Positions 26,854 to 35,710 of a DNA stretch of 64,000 nt are shown here, piece after piece; positions within the stretch are counted from its first letter, which is position 1; each line of letters opens with the position of its first letter. A model generated the notes under the pieces. That model did no database searches, was not told where the DNA came from, and saw nothing but the letters and a program-made list of their open reading frames with translations. The stretch spans positions 62,001 to 126,000 of the forward strand of contig SOEU01000006.1 in assembly GCA_021646415.1 (NCBI GenBank). The letters run 5' to 3'. Source of the DNA: Candidatus Brocadia sp. Lineage in GTDB: Bacteria > Planctomycetota > Brocadiia > Brocadiales > Brocadiaceae. The position numbers and the translations under genes were made by a program.

Positions 26854-27540
26854 ATGAGTAACGAAATTGCGTATGCCATAATAAGACGTGCTGTTGTTGA
26901 TAATACTTTTTTACAGGCTCTTACGAATAACCCAGACGATGTTATTAGGAAAGAAGGAATAACGGACTCTAAAGAAATATCGGAATTAAAGCAACTCTTA
27001 TTTACATTACTTGGTGGTATGCAGCGGAATGTAACGTTGTATATGTTTATCGCTAATCAGCTCAAATCAACTTCAGAAATAGCAGATGCCTTTAAAGCCG
27101 GTCTCAAGCGGACGGTTGAGCAAATTGATATCGGTTTTCGTTCGACGATGATGATGTATATGGTAGCTTTCTATATGGGTATCGGCTTGATTGTTTCTTC
27201 AATAGCCTTTGCCGTCGTTCTGGATAAAACGCTGTTGTCGGTAATATTCGGTGTGTTTGGTGTTGTCGATGTTGTAGGATTTTTTGTTAAAAAACCATCG
27301 CAGCGTCTCCAAGGCAGCAGAGCCGATCTTGCTCAACTTCAGGCAGTCTATTTTAATTGGTTTGTTGACGTTTACAACTGGAATAGCTATCTCAGTATGT
27401 TAGGGCAAACAAAAGATCTCGATTATGAAAAGGTGAAACAAATTTCAACAACGCTATTGGAAAATACCGACAAGACCATGTCACTAGTTGAAAAATACTG
27501 TGAATTCGAGAAAAATAAATCTTATTCGCGCGAGGAATAA
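26854..27540 (+). CDS. Two-helix membrane protein with an N-terminal NHLP/Nif11-leader-like segment
   Basis: 228 residues, preceded by GGGAGG 7 nt from the ATG. The first 45 residues (IIRRAVVDNTFLQALTNNPD, then a Gly and SELKQLL) look like the leader-like alpha-helical domain of nitrile-hydratase-type RiPP precursors (pattern R-x-x-x-D-x-x-F-x-x-x-L-x-x-N-P). From about 95 to 150 come two transmembrane helices (MMYMVAFYMGIGLIVSSIAFAVV and LLSVIFGVFGVVDVVGFFV), then a Trp/Asn-rich cytoplasmic tail. No modifying enzyme lies next to it; the next genes encode an ABC exporter. I do not recognise the family; function unknown. Confidence 0.65.
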   Translation: MSNEIAYAIIRRAVVDNTFLQALTNNPDDVIRKEGITDSKEISELKQLLFTLLGGMQRNVTLYMFIANQLKSTSEIADAFKAGLKRTVEQIDIGFRSTMMMYMVAFYMGIGLIVSSIAFAVVLDKTLLSVIFGVFGVVDVVGFFVKKPSQRLQGSRADLAQLQAVYFNWFVDVYNWNSYLSMLGQTKDLDYEKVKQISTTLLENTDKTMSLVEKYCEFEKNKSYSREE

Positions 27541-27635
27541 AAAAGAGCTAAAAATAGGTGGTCAAGAAAAATACGATTTTACGAGTACGAACCAACATAT
27601 GTTTTATCGTTTAAGACAGCAAAGCCAGGTGCTCT

Positions 27636-27812
27636 TTAAAGACCGTAGCTGTTCCACTTTTTGAGGACGCACTTTGTCGCGCCATTGGTAAAGCGCATTG
27701 GTGCTACACGCATCGCATTTCCTAATCCTGGATATCCTGGTTCGTAAAAAACTATAGCGTCTTCAACCTCCACCTTGGCAAGGTTTGCTTTAATCCCCAA
27801 ATATTGTTTGAC
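27636..27812 (-). pseudogene. Possible remnant of a gene 3' end
   Basis: In the 364-nt gap before the ABC transporter gene, the minus strand has a 58-codon stop-free frame with no start. It reads protein-like (EVEDAIVFYEPGYPGLGNAM and ending KKWNSYGL). I do not recognise the family. It may be the tail of a lost gene. Nothing else is seen in the gap. Confidence 0.3.
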
Positions 27813-27904
27813 TTATTCAATAATTTTGATTACATTGGTAACCATTTATTCCATACTTTTAATAAATATACGTATTTTATTAAGGTGGGAAGATTAACAA
27901 TATT

Positions 27905-28753
27905 TTGGATAGTTTCGCAGTTAGAACAGAAGGACTTACTAAGGTCTACAAGGATTTCTGGAGACGGAAAAGTACCTCAGCCTTAACAAATCTTAATCTA
28001 ACTATTGAGCGGGGAGAGATATTTGGATTACTTGGACCTAATGGCTCAGGTAAGACGACCACAGTAAAATTATTGCTCGGCCTCCTCTTTCCCACCTGCG
28101 GTAAATCCTGGTTGCTGGGATATCCTTCAAGCGATTTAAAGATTAAAAGCAAGATAGGTTTTTTACCAGAGGAATCGTATTTATATAAATTCCTCAATGC
28201 AGAAGAAATTCTGGATTTTTACGCAAAGCTCTTTGATATTCCAAAAAAAGAAAGAAAAAGACGGATCGATGATTTGCTCCACGATGTGGGACTGGATCCC
28301 TATCGCAAACGTCCTTTAAACCAATATTCAAAAGGGATGTTACGGAGAATTGGGCTAGCACAGGCCATTATCAACGACCCTGAGCTGGTGATACTGGACG
28401 AGCCTACAAGTGGTCTGGATCCCATCGGCGGCCGAGAGATGAAGGACCTTATCCTGGAATTTAAAAGGCAGGGAAAGACCGTTGTCCTCTGCTCGCACTT
28501 GTTGGCTGATGTGCAAGATATTTGCGACCGAATAGCCATCTTCAACAAGGGTATTGTGCAGGTAATGGGTAGCGTGAAAGAATTGTTGTCTCAGAAAGAC
28601 GTCGTAGAATTTATGGTGAAAAATCTTTCAGACAATGACATCCAAGCGGTCGCTGCTTTTATTAAAAGCAAAAATGGCGATGTGCTATCGATCAATCACC
28701 CTTCCTCCACCTTGGAAGAGCTGTTTGTAAATATCATTCAACATCGTTCATAG
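27905..28753 (+). CDS. ABC transporter ATP-binding protein
   Basis: 282 residues. Walker A GPNGSGKT near 50, the signature YSKGMLRR near 142, Walker B LVILDEPTSGLD near 160 and an H-loop (CSHLL). This is the CcmA/NatA type that pairs with ABC-2 permeases; the permease follows after 20 nt. The TTG start at 27905 is taken because no ATG or GTG lies in frame before the conserved start; AAGGTGG is rather far (about 15 nt) upstream. The substrate is unknown. Confidence 0.88.
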   Translation: MDSFAVRTEGLTKVYKDFWRRKSTSALTNLNLTIERGEIFGLLGPNGSGKTTTVKLLLGLLFPTCGKSWLLGYPSSDLKIKSKIGFLPEESYLYKFLNAEEILDFYAKLFDIPKKERKRRIDDLLHDVGLDPYRKRPLNQYSKGMLRRIGLAQAIINDPELVILDEPTSGLDPIGGREMKDLILEFKRQGKTVVLCSHLLADVQDICDRIAIFNKGIVQVMGSVKELLSQKDVVEFMVKNLSDNDIQAVAAFIKSKNGDVLSINHPSSTLEELFVNIIQHRS

Positions 28754-28773
28754 ACGGTTCTTTTCTTTAATTT

Positions 28774-30057
28774 ATGATGATACTAACCATTGCCAGTCAT
28801 ACCTTTCAAGAGGCACTCCGGAAAAAAACACTACATATACTGATCGGACTTGGCATCCTCATCGTGACTGTTTTACCCGTTATCCCAACGACAGATGAGC
28901 CTGATGCCAGGATAAAAATGACTCTGGTAGTGTTTTTTCAGGTAGTGATACTTTTATGTATCCTGGGAGTGATTTTCCTTTCTGCCACATCGCTGCCTCA
29001 CGAAATAGAAGACAGGACGATCTATGGCATTTTATCAAAACCCATATCGAGACTAAATATCATTGTGGGTAAAATCTTCGGTTTTGCCTTATTATCCGCC
29101 ATTTTGATAATAATTTTGAGCCTGTTGAACATGGCATCCATTCTACGGATCGCGTCAGAATTACCGGAAGAATATAAAGGTATACTAAAGGCGAGGAAAG
29201 AGTTTAAGGCATCGCAGTTTTCCATCGAAGGTAAACCACACCATACCCGTGAGGGAATTCTATGGGTTGAAGGGGGGAGGACTGGAATTGCGTCTTGGAG
29301 TTTTCCCGAATTATACAAAAAACCTGAAAATAAATCTACCTTTGAAATAGAGTTAAATCTAAAGATCGAAAGTAGCGGGACGTTTATTGACACGGTACCG
29401 CTAGTTGTGGGGATAGAAAATACTATTTCTGGCCGATGTAAAACCGAGGTTTTATCAGCAACGGTAGATAAACCTTTAACAGTGAAGCTGGATCCTGAAA
29501 TTGTGCAGGCGGGTGGCGCCATAAAAGTCACCGCTTTCCCTGTGCATATGACGGATTATGCCGGTGTAAGGCACGATGACGTTACGGTATTCTCCATACA
29601 AAAAGGTTTTGTATCTAATTATGCAAAGGCCATTTCAATAACTTTTTTAAAATTTTTGCTGATCATAATTATTGCAGTGATGGGATCCACCTATCTCTCT
29701 GCACCGGTGAGTATCGTTTCTGCCCTGGTTGTTTTCCTGTGCGGGCATATCCTGGAGTTTATCAGAGATTTCTCTTTACTGATGCAACACCAGGATGTAC
29801 ATGACCATGGCTTGCCGTCGGTGTTAAAAAAACCAAATATCCTTTTCGTATATATGGATTACCTTATGAAAAAGCCTTTGGAATGGCTTTCGTTTATTTT
29901 ACCGGATTTCAAAAGATTCGACTGTTTGAAATTTCTCCTGAAAGGCATAAACATCCCTTTAGAAACCGTTGGGTATTCTTTAGGATATACAGCCATTTAT
30001 GCAAGTATCTGCCTCTTTATATCCGTCATAATCTTTAAAAAGAGAGAGTTTTTTTAA
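28774..30057 (+). CDS. ABC-2 family transporter permease with large external domain
   Basis: 427 residues. The start (ASHTFQEALRKKTLHILI) and the next helices match ABC-2 (NatB-like) permeases; the segment DRTIYGILSKPISR is typical. Between about residue 130 and 280 a soluble beta-rich domain is inserted, followed by the remaining helices. With the ATPase gene just upstream it forms an exporter. A TPR-like protein gene follows after 7 nt and likely belongs to the same unit. Substrate unknown. Confidence 0.85.
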   Translation: MMILTIASHTFQEALRKKTLHILIGLGILIVTVLPVIPTTDEPDARIKMTLVVFFQVVILLCILGVIFLSATSLPHEIEDRTIYGILSKPISRLNIIVGKIFGFALLSAILIIILSLLNMASILRIASELPEEYKGILKARKEFKASQFSIEGKPHHTREGILWVEGGRTGIASWSFPELYKKPENKSTFEIELNLKIESSGTFIDTVPLVVGIENTISGRCKTEVLSATVDKPLTVKLDPEIVQAGGAIKVTAFPVHMTDYAGVRHDDVTVFSIQKGFVSNYAKAISITFLKFLLIIIIAVMGSTYLSAPVSIVSALVVFLCGHILEFIRDFSLLMQHQDVHDHGLPSVLKKPNILFVYMDYLMKKPLEWLSFILPDFKRFDCLKFLLKGINIPLETVGYSLGYTAIYASICLFISVIIFKKREFF

Positions 30058-30064
30058 ACACCCG

Positions 30065-30877
30065 ATGTATGGGAAGAGGAAGATTTTTTTAGTAGTGTTG
30101 CTTTGTGCTATTTTTTTTGTCAATATGCGCATTGTCTCATTCCGTGATACATCAACAACTAAGGCAATTCATTATGACCCAACAGAAAGTATCCCTCTGC
30201 TTTTATTGGGAAGTTTTCGGGGAATTGCTGTAGATTTTCTCTGGGCAAGGGCCATTGCCCGACACGAAGAAAAGAAATATTATGAATTATTAACGATCAA
30301 CAATCTCATAGCTAAATTGCAGCCTAACTTTCCTGCCGTTTGGATTTTTCAGGCATGGAATATGGCATATAATATTGCTCATGAATGGGATGCGCCACAA
30401 AACAAATGGAAATGGATATACACCGGAATAAACTTTGCGAAGAAGGGGGCTATAAAAAACCCTAAGAGCGGTGACCTTTTCTTTGAACTGGGGTATATGT
30501 ATCTGCATTTATTTGATCAACGCATTTTTAAATATGCCTCTTATTACAGGGAGCAATTGAAGAAAGAAGATGGTGAAGACAATTACGAGGCATCGATTTA
30601 CTGGTTAAGGAGGTCCCTTACAAATGACCCTAAATTGCATAATATTTTAGCTATAGAAAGAACCATTTGTCACGCGTTATGGCATGCGGCACAGAGTGCT
30701 GAAAAAGAAGGAAATTTTGACAGGGCGCTTCACTATACGGAATCGGCTATACATGAATGGGAGACTTATCGTACAAATCATCCGGAGGATACTTCGACCA
30801 ATGTGACTGAATTTATCAGTATGCTTGAAAAGAAAAGGGAATTTTTCCAAAGTTTATCAACGGAAAATACCTGGTAG
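30065..30877 (+). CDS. TPR-like membrane-anchored protein linked to the ABC exporter
   Basis: 270 residues. One N-terminal helix (IFLVVLLCAIFFVNMRIV) anchors an alpha-helical domain with weak tetratricopeptide repeats, e.g. PNFPAVWIFQAWNMAYNI and RALHYTESAIHEWETY. No catalytic motif seen. It is cotranscribed with the ABC ATPase and permease and could be an external partner of the exporter. Proteins of this type are found next to ABC-2 permeases in planctomycetes; function is not established. Confidence 0.65.
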   Translation: MYGKRKIFLVVLLCAIFFVNMRIVSFRDTSTTKAIHYDPTESIPLLLLGSFRGIAVDFLWARAIARHEEKKYYELLTINNLIAKLQPNFPAVWIFQAWNMAYNIAHEWDAPQNKWKWIYTGINFAKKGAIKNPKSGDLFFELGYMYLHLFDQRIFKYASYYREQLKKEDGEDNYEASIYWLRRSLTNDPKLHNILAIERTICHALWHAAQSAEKEGNFDRALHYTESAIHEWETYRTNHPEDTSTNVTEFISMLEKKREFFQSLSTENTW

Positions 30878-30950
30878 TAAAATTACTGTAATATAACTGA
30901 TACATAAAATAAACTAAGTTGGAAAACAGAAAGGAGATTAATTTAAGTCG

Positions 30951-33383
30951 ATGAACAGTTTTTTGAGTAAGTGTAGACCTATTTTTAAAAATAACCGTGT
31001 TAGCATTGTAACGATACTCTTAATGCTAGCGATCCTGATCCTGGGGATATCAAAATCGGGATTATTTTTCCACAGCGCTCACGCGCAGAATACTGTAAAG
31101 AGCGCTGAGGAAAAGCCCGTGTTTGAACTTGGAGAACCCACTCAAAAAGAAAGACCTTTATTTGAATTGGAGGCTCCGGCACATAAGGTAGCCGAGGAAA
31201 CATCGCATACAATACCCAACCTGTGGTGGATTGCGCCAATTGGCGCGTTGTTTGCGCTTTTTTATGCACGGAAATTCTACAAAGAAGTCATGCGGGCGCC
31301 TGAGGGTAACGAGAAAATGATCTCGATAGCCGGTCACGTCAGAGAAGGCGCTTATGCCTATCTGAAACAACAATACAAGGTCGTAGGTATATTCTTTGTC
31401 GGTGCCTTTCTTGTGCTCCTTTTGATCTCTTTCGGGTTACATGCCCAGTCAAAAGTAGTTCCTTTTGCATTCCTCTCCAGCGGTTTCTTATCCGGCCTTG
31501 CCGGCTTCCTGGGAATGAAGACCGCCACCAGCGCCAGTTCAAGGACGGCAGAAGGTGCGAGGAAATCCTTGAATCAAGGGTTGCAAGTCGCATTCAGAAG
31601 CGGTGCCGTCATGGGACTGATCGTGGTTGGTATGGGACTGCTCGATGTTTCCTTGTGGTTCTTTGTGTTCCGTAAATTCACAAATATCTCGTTGCTCGAT
31701 ATGGCAATGATGCTGCCGTGTTTTGGCATCGGTGCCAGCTCTCAGGCCTTGTTTGCAAGGGTAGGCGGTGGGATATTCACAAAGGCTGCCGACGTGGGAG
31801 CTGATTTGGTGGGTAAAGTGGAGGCAGGTATTCCCGAAGACGATCCAAGGAACCCTGCTACCATTGCTGATAACGTCGGAGATAACGTCGGTGACGTTGC
31901 GGGTATGGGCGCAGATCTGTACGAATCGTATTATAATTCCATGCTTGCCTGCGCGGCTCTGGGTGTAACTGCCGGTCTTGGTATTGCCGGAATGGTGGTG
32001 CCTATGATCCTAGCAGGGATAGGTATCATACTTTCCATTATCGGTATCTATGCCGTTAAAACAAAGGAAGAGGCATCGCAGAAAGAGCTCCTGAAGGCAT
32101 TGGGAAAGGGAATCAATCTTAGTTCGATACTAATCTTGATCACCTCAGCCGTGGTTATCAAGTTCATGCTGCCTCAAAATTTTGGCATCTGGGGTTCGAT
32201 TGTAACAGGATTGATAGCGGGTGTTATTATCGGTAAGGGTACAGAATACTATACCTCTTCCAATTATTCACCAACAAAGGGTATTGCCGGACATGCAAAG
32301 ACAGGTCCCGCAACGGTGATTATTGATGGTATTGCCACGGGCATGATGTCTACAATTATACCCGTCATTACTATTTCTGCAGCGATCTTATTAAGTTATG
32401 CCTTTGCAGGTGGTTTTTCAAATATTTCACTCGGTCTTTACGGAATTGCCATTGCGGCAGTCGGTATGCTTTCCACATTGGGGTTAACACTGGCAACGGA
32501 CGCCTATGGGCCCATTGCGGACAATGCCGGTGGTAATGCGGAAATGAGCGGCCTTGAGCCCTTCGTCAGGGAAAGAACAGATGCACTCGATGCATTGGGA
32601 AATACAACGGCAGCGACAGGAAAGGGCTTCGCCATTGGTTCTGCTGCATTAACTGCCATGGCGCTGATTGCCTCATTTGTCGAACAAATAAAGGTAGGAT
32701 TGGAACGTGCAGGAGTACATACTATCCAGGTTGCAGGGACTTCTATTAATCTGGCCAATGCAAAATTATCTGATCTCATGCACTCACTGGATATTACCTT
32801 AATCAACCCAAAGGTGCTCATAGGCCTGTTCGTAGGGGGTCTGTCAGCGTTTATTTTCAGTGCTATGACGATGAAGGCTGTAGGACGCGCTGCAGGTAGT
32901 ATGGTGGAAGAAGTCAGAAGGCAATTCAGAGAAATCGCAGGGATTATGGAAGGAACGGGAAAACCCGATTATGCTGCCTGTGTGGCAATCAGCACCAAGG
33001 GAGCGCAACGGGAAATGTTCGTCCCTTCTCTCCTAGCCTTGCTGGTACCTATTGTTTCTGGTTTGGTATTGGGCGTACCCGGTGTAGTAGGACTTTTGGC
33101 GGGAAGTTTGACGGTAGGTTTCTTGCTGGCAGTCTTTATGGCAAACGCAGGCGGAGCCTGGGATAATGCAAAAAAGTATATCGAAAGTGGCGTATTAGGT
33201 GGAAAGGGTTCACCTGCACACAAAGCGGCTGTCGTTGGAGATACAGTAGGCGACCCGTTCAAAGATACATCCGGCCCTTCTTTGAATATCCTGTTAAAAC
33301 TTATGTCAATTGTATCGGTTGTCTTTGCTGGCATTATCATTAAATTTTCACCCAAGATAGGTGCCCTTTTGCACCTTCACTAA
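30951..33383 (+). CDS. hppA: Membrane-bound ion-translocating pyrophosphatase
   Basis: 810 residues, about 15-16 helices. The pyrophosphate-binding box DVGADLVGKVEAG and the DNVGDNVGDVAGMGADL box are intact, as are the third-segment repeat (AVVGDTVGDPFKDTSGP) near the C-terminus. GNTTAATGKG has Ala where K+-independent enzymes have Lys, which predicts a K+-dependent enzyme. Whether it moves H+ or Na+ is open. It has an unusual N-terminal extension: a signal-like helix ending SAHAQ and a duplicated PxFELxxP motif. It couples PPi hydrolysis to an ion gradient, in anammox cells perhaps over the anammoxosome membrane. AGGAG lies 14 nt before the ATG. Confidence 0.95.
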   Translation: MNSFLSKCRPIFKNNRVSIVTILLMLAILILGISKSGLFFHSAHAQNTVKSAEEKPVFELGEPTQKERPLFELEAPAHKVAEETSHTIPNLWWIAPIGALFALFYARKFYKEVMRAPEGNEKMISIAGHVREGAYAYLKQQYKVVGIFFVGAFLVLLLISFGLHAQSKVVPFAFLSSGFLSGLAGFLGMKTATSASSRTAEGARKSLNQGLQVAFRSGAVMGLIVVGMGLLDVSLWFFVFRKFTNISLLDMAMMLPCFGIGASSQALFARVGGGIFTKAADVGADLVGKVEAGIPEDDPRNPATIADNVGDNVGDVAGMGADLYESYYNSMLACAALGVTAGLGIAGMVVPMILAGIGIILSIIGIYAVKTKEEASQKELLKALGKGINLSSILILITSAVVIKFMLPQNFGIWGSIVTGLIAGVIIGKGTEYYTSSNYSPTKGIAGHAKTGPATVIIDGIATGMMSTIIPVITISAAILLSYAFAGGFSNISLGLYGIAIAAVGMLSTLGLTLATDAYGPIADNAGGNAEMSGLEPFVRERTDALDALGNTTAATGKGFAIGSAALTAMALIASFVEQIKVGLERAGVHTIQVAGTSINLANAKLSDLMHSLDITLINPKVLIGLFVGGLSAFIFSAMTMKAVGRAAGSMVEEVRRQFREIAGIMEGTGKPDYAACVAISTKGAQREMFVPSLLALLVPIVSGLVLGVPGVVGLLAGSLTVGFLLAVFMANAGGAWDNAKKYIESGVLGGKGSPAHKAAVVGDTVGDPFKDTSGPSLNILLKLMSIVSVVFAGIIIKFSPKIGALLHLH

Positions 33384-33426
33384 TTAGTAAGAGGAAAAGA
33401 CAAGCCACAGAGGATGCAGTGGAATT

Positions 33427-33454
33427 GTAGGGGCGAACGGCCGTTCGCCCCTAC
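33427..33454. repeat. 28-bp perfect palindrome
   Basis: GTAGGGGCGAACGG and its exact reverse complement meet at 33440/33441. Much more GC-rich than the surroundings. It belongs to a type of intergenic palindromic unit found dispersed in many bacterial genomes. It follows hppA by 43 nt, so it may also act at the 3' end of that mRNA; there is no U-run. Confidence 0.75.
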
Positions 33455-33506
33455 CTGCAGGGCTGTGGTTACGGTTTGAAAATACCCTTAAACATGGGAG
33501 GCAGTT

Positions 33507-33767
33507 ATGTCCGGTAATATGATTACTGAAAGGGATGACAGGGTATGTCCTAATACAAATTGTCAATACGACAATCATGTAAAAGGTGCAAATTTCTGCA
33601 TCCTGTGCGGCACGCTTTTGTACCATAGGTGTGAAAATTGTCTGGATGTGAACCCACGATACGCGAGATTTTGTTATTATTGCGGAAGCAGTCTGTCGGA
33701 AGTCAAGCCATCTGTACAATATGAGGCAGATTTTGGAGAAAATTTCGGAACACAACAACGACGGTAG
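33507..33767 (+). CDS. Double zinc ribbon protein
   Basis: 86 residues with four CxxC-type elements: CPNTNC, CILC, CENC and CYYC. This is the pattern of two zinc ribbons. GGGAGG stands 6-8 nt before the ATG. It is followed after 20 nt by rsfS, so both share a transcript. Such small proteins often bind nucleic acid or protein; no specific function can be given. Confidence 0.75.
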   Translation: MSGNMITERDDRVCPNTNCQYDNHVKGANFCILCGTLLYHRCENCLDVNPRYARFCYYCGSSLSEVKPSVQYEADFGENFGTQQRR

Positions 33768-33787
33768 GCTTTCAGGAGGGAACAGAA

Positions 33788-34141
33788 ACGTTAGATCCGA
33801 AAGAGATTGCAATCCTGTGCGCAAGAATTGCCGACAGCAAGAAAGCTGAAGATATTTTGATCTTTGATGTTCAAGGGTTAACTTTTGTTACAGATTTCTT
33901 TGTTATTTGCAGCGGCTTCAATAAGCGGCAATTACAGAGCATTGCTAATGAAATAGAGACGAGGCTACATAGCTATGGTATCCATTGGGTAGGTATCGAG
34001 GGGTACTCGGAAGCCCGATGGATACTCATGGACTATGGTGATGTGGTCGTGCATCTTTTTGACAGAGACATGCGTCATTTTTATGATTTAGAACTCTTGT
34101 GGGGCGATGCGCGAAAGTTGCCGTGGAAAGACAATACCTAA
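33788..34141 (+). CDS. rsfS: Ribosome silencing factor RsfS (Iojap), probable ACG start
   Basis: 117 residues when read from ACG at 33788. AGGAGG at 33774-33779 is ideally spaced (8 nt) for that ACG, and the first residues then read x-LDPKEIAIL and SKKAEDI, which is exactly the family N-terminus; no ATG, GTG or TTG lies at that place. A TTG at 33857 would cut off 23 conserved residues. The GYSEARWILMDYGDVVVHLF segment is diagnostic. RsfS binds ribosomal protein uL14 and blocks subunit joining when nutrients are short. The ACG could be a real weak start or a mutation or sequencing error. The stop overlaps that of rpsU on the other strand by three bases. Confidence 0.85.
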   Translation, partial: TLDPKEIAILCARIADSKKAEDILIFDVQGLTFVTDFFVICSGFNKRQLQSIANEIETRLHSYGIHWVGIEGYSEARWILMDYGDVVVHLFDRDMRHFYDLELLWGDARKLPWKDNT

Positions 34142-34392
34142 AATGATGAATATTTAGAATAAGTATTCTTTTGATTACGTACAGGACTTGTCAGACCGGA
34201 AATGCCTAATTTTTGTGCCCTTTTAATATTTTTAATCCTTCGGCTTTCCTCACGGCGTCTTCTTTCCGAAGGTTTTTCGAAATAGGCTATACGCTTCGAT
34301 TGATTAATGATACCTTCTTTATCGCACATTTTCTTAAATCTTCTCAATGCTTCTCGTATATTTTCGTCTGATGTTATTTGTATTTTCGCCAT
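34138..34392 (-). CDS. rpsU: 30S ribosomal protein S21
   Basis: 84 residues from the ATG at 34392 (AAAGGA upstream), beginning AKIQITSDENIREALRRFKK. The basic C-terminal helix KPSERRRREESRRIKNIKRA is typical of bS21. A short Ser/Tyr-rich tail is added. It acts in translation initiation as part of the 30S subunit. The gene converges with rsfS, the two stop codons sharing bases. It is divergent from trpD. Confidence 0.95.
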   Translation of the reverse strand: MAKIQITSDENIREALRRFKKMCDKEGIINQSKRIAYFEKPSERRRREESRRIKNIKRAQKLGISGLTSPVRNQKNTYSKYSSF

Positions 34393-34514
34393 AAATAAAT
34401 CACGAATCCTTTCTGTAAAATGTTCTCTTGTATTATTATCCTTCAAAATTTCAAAAAATCATTGTAATTTATATCTCGTTCTACGTCAAGGAAAAACTCT
34501 CATTTAATATACCT

Positions 34515-35534
34515 ATGCCTATAAAAGAAGCCATATCCAAGTTAGTAAATAAACAAAATCTCAGTACTGAAGAAAGTCTGACTACAATGACACAAATAAT
34601 GGAAGGGAATGCCACTGATGCACAGATTGCCTCTTTTATCACCGCCTTGCGCATGAAGGGTGAAACTGTTGAAGAAATTACCGGATGCACCATTGCCATG
34701 CGAAAAAAGGTCGTCAAGATAAAAGTTGGTGACAATACTGTAGTCGATACCTGCGGAACAGGGGGAGACGCTAAAAACACATTCAATATCTCAACGGCAG
34801 CCGCCTTTGTTGTTGCAGGTGCCGGTCTGAAAGTCGCCAAGCACGGCAACAAAGCATCTTCCGGCCAATGCGGGAGTGCAGATGCACTGAAACGGTTAGG
34901 CGTTAATATTGAAGCAGATGTTAAGGTTGTGGAAAAATGCATTGAGGTGGCCAATATTGGATTCCTTTACGCTCCTCTCTTACATCAGGCAATGAAATAC
35001 GCTGTCGGTCCCCGAAAAGAAATTGGAATTCGTACCATATTCAACATCATTGGCCCTTTAGCTAATCCTGCCGGAGCCACCCACCGGATCCTTGGTGTAT
35101 ATAGTGAACATATGACACTCATTATGACAGAGGCATTGAAAATGCTGGGGGATCAACATGCATTTGTTGTGCATGGATTGGACGGTCTGGATGAAATCAC
35201 CATATCAGACAAAACCAAGGTTTGTGAGCTCACTGGGAATGAGATAAAAAGTTATTATTTTGATCCGGGAGACTTTGGTATAAAAAAGTCAAAACTTTCT
35301 GACCTGACCGTAAATACCCCCGACGAAAGTGCTATGGCAATCAGAGAAGTATTGGATGGTATTCACAGTCCAAAGAGAGATGTGGTGCTTATCAATGCCG
35401 CGGCTGCAATCATTGCCGGAGGACTGGCAGAAGATTTTCAGGAAGGGCTACAAATCGCCGCACAATCCATCGATTCTGGTAATGCAAAAGGCGCGCTTAA
35501 AAAGTTAATGGAGATTAGTTGGCAATCCCTGTAA
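34515..35534 (+). CDS. trpD: Anthranilate phosphoribosyltransferase
   Basis: 339 residues from the ATG at 34515, the usual family length and start (PIKEAISKLVN). The CGTGGDAKNTFNISTAAA box near 80 binds PRPP, and the KHGNKASSGQCGSADAL box near 108 and GPRKEIGIRTIFNIIGPLANP near 165 are intact. It makes phosphoribosyl-anthranilate in tryptophan synthesis, in the cytoplasm. An upstream extension to 34428 is open but not conserved-looking. No other trp gene is near. No clear ribosome site is seen. Confidence 0.95.
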   Translation: MPIKEAISKLVNKQNLSTEESLTTMTQIMEGNATDAQIASFITALRMKGETVEEITGCTIAMRKKVVKIKVGDNTVVDTCGTGGDAKNTFNISTAAAFVVAGAGLKVAKHGNKASSGQCGSADALKRLGVNIEADVKVVEKCIEVANIGFLYAPLLHQAMKYAVGPRKEIGIRTIFNIIGPLANPAGATHRILGVYSEHMTLIMTEALKMLGDQHAFVVHGLDGLDEITISDKTKVCELTGNEIKSYYFDPGDFGIKKSKLSDLTVNTPDESAMAIREVLDGIHSPKRDVVLINAAAAIIAGGLAEDFQEGLQIAAQSIDSGNAKGALKKLMEISWQSL

Positions 35535-35710
35535 AAAGTATTGCATAAACTATATGGATTTACCGAAAATGTTAAAATATTTTGAAGTATTGCATGTATA
35601 AAAAATTTTGATTTTTAAACCAGCACCAATTTTAAAAATTGCGGAGCTTCATTTTTCAATGAAACGTAATTGTATTAGTTTCCTTTATGCACTTATCTAA
35701 GGAGGGGGCC

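Noticed and set aside
32969-33355. 128-codon frame opposite hppA
   Set aside because: Antisense shadow of a well conserved gene; low-complexity translation.
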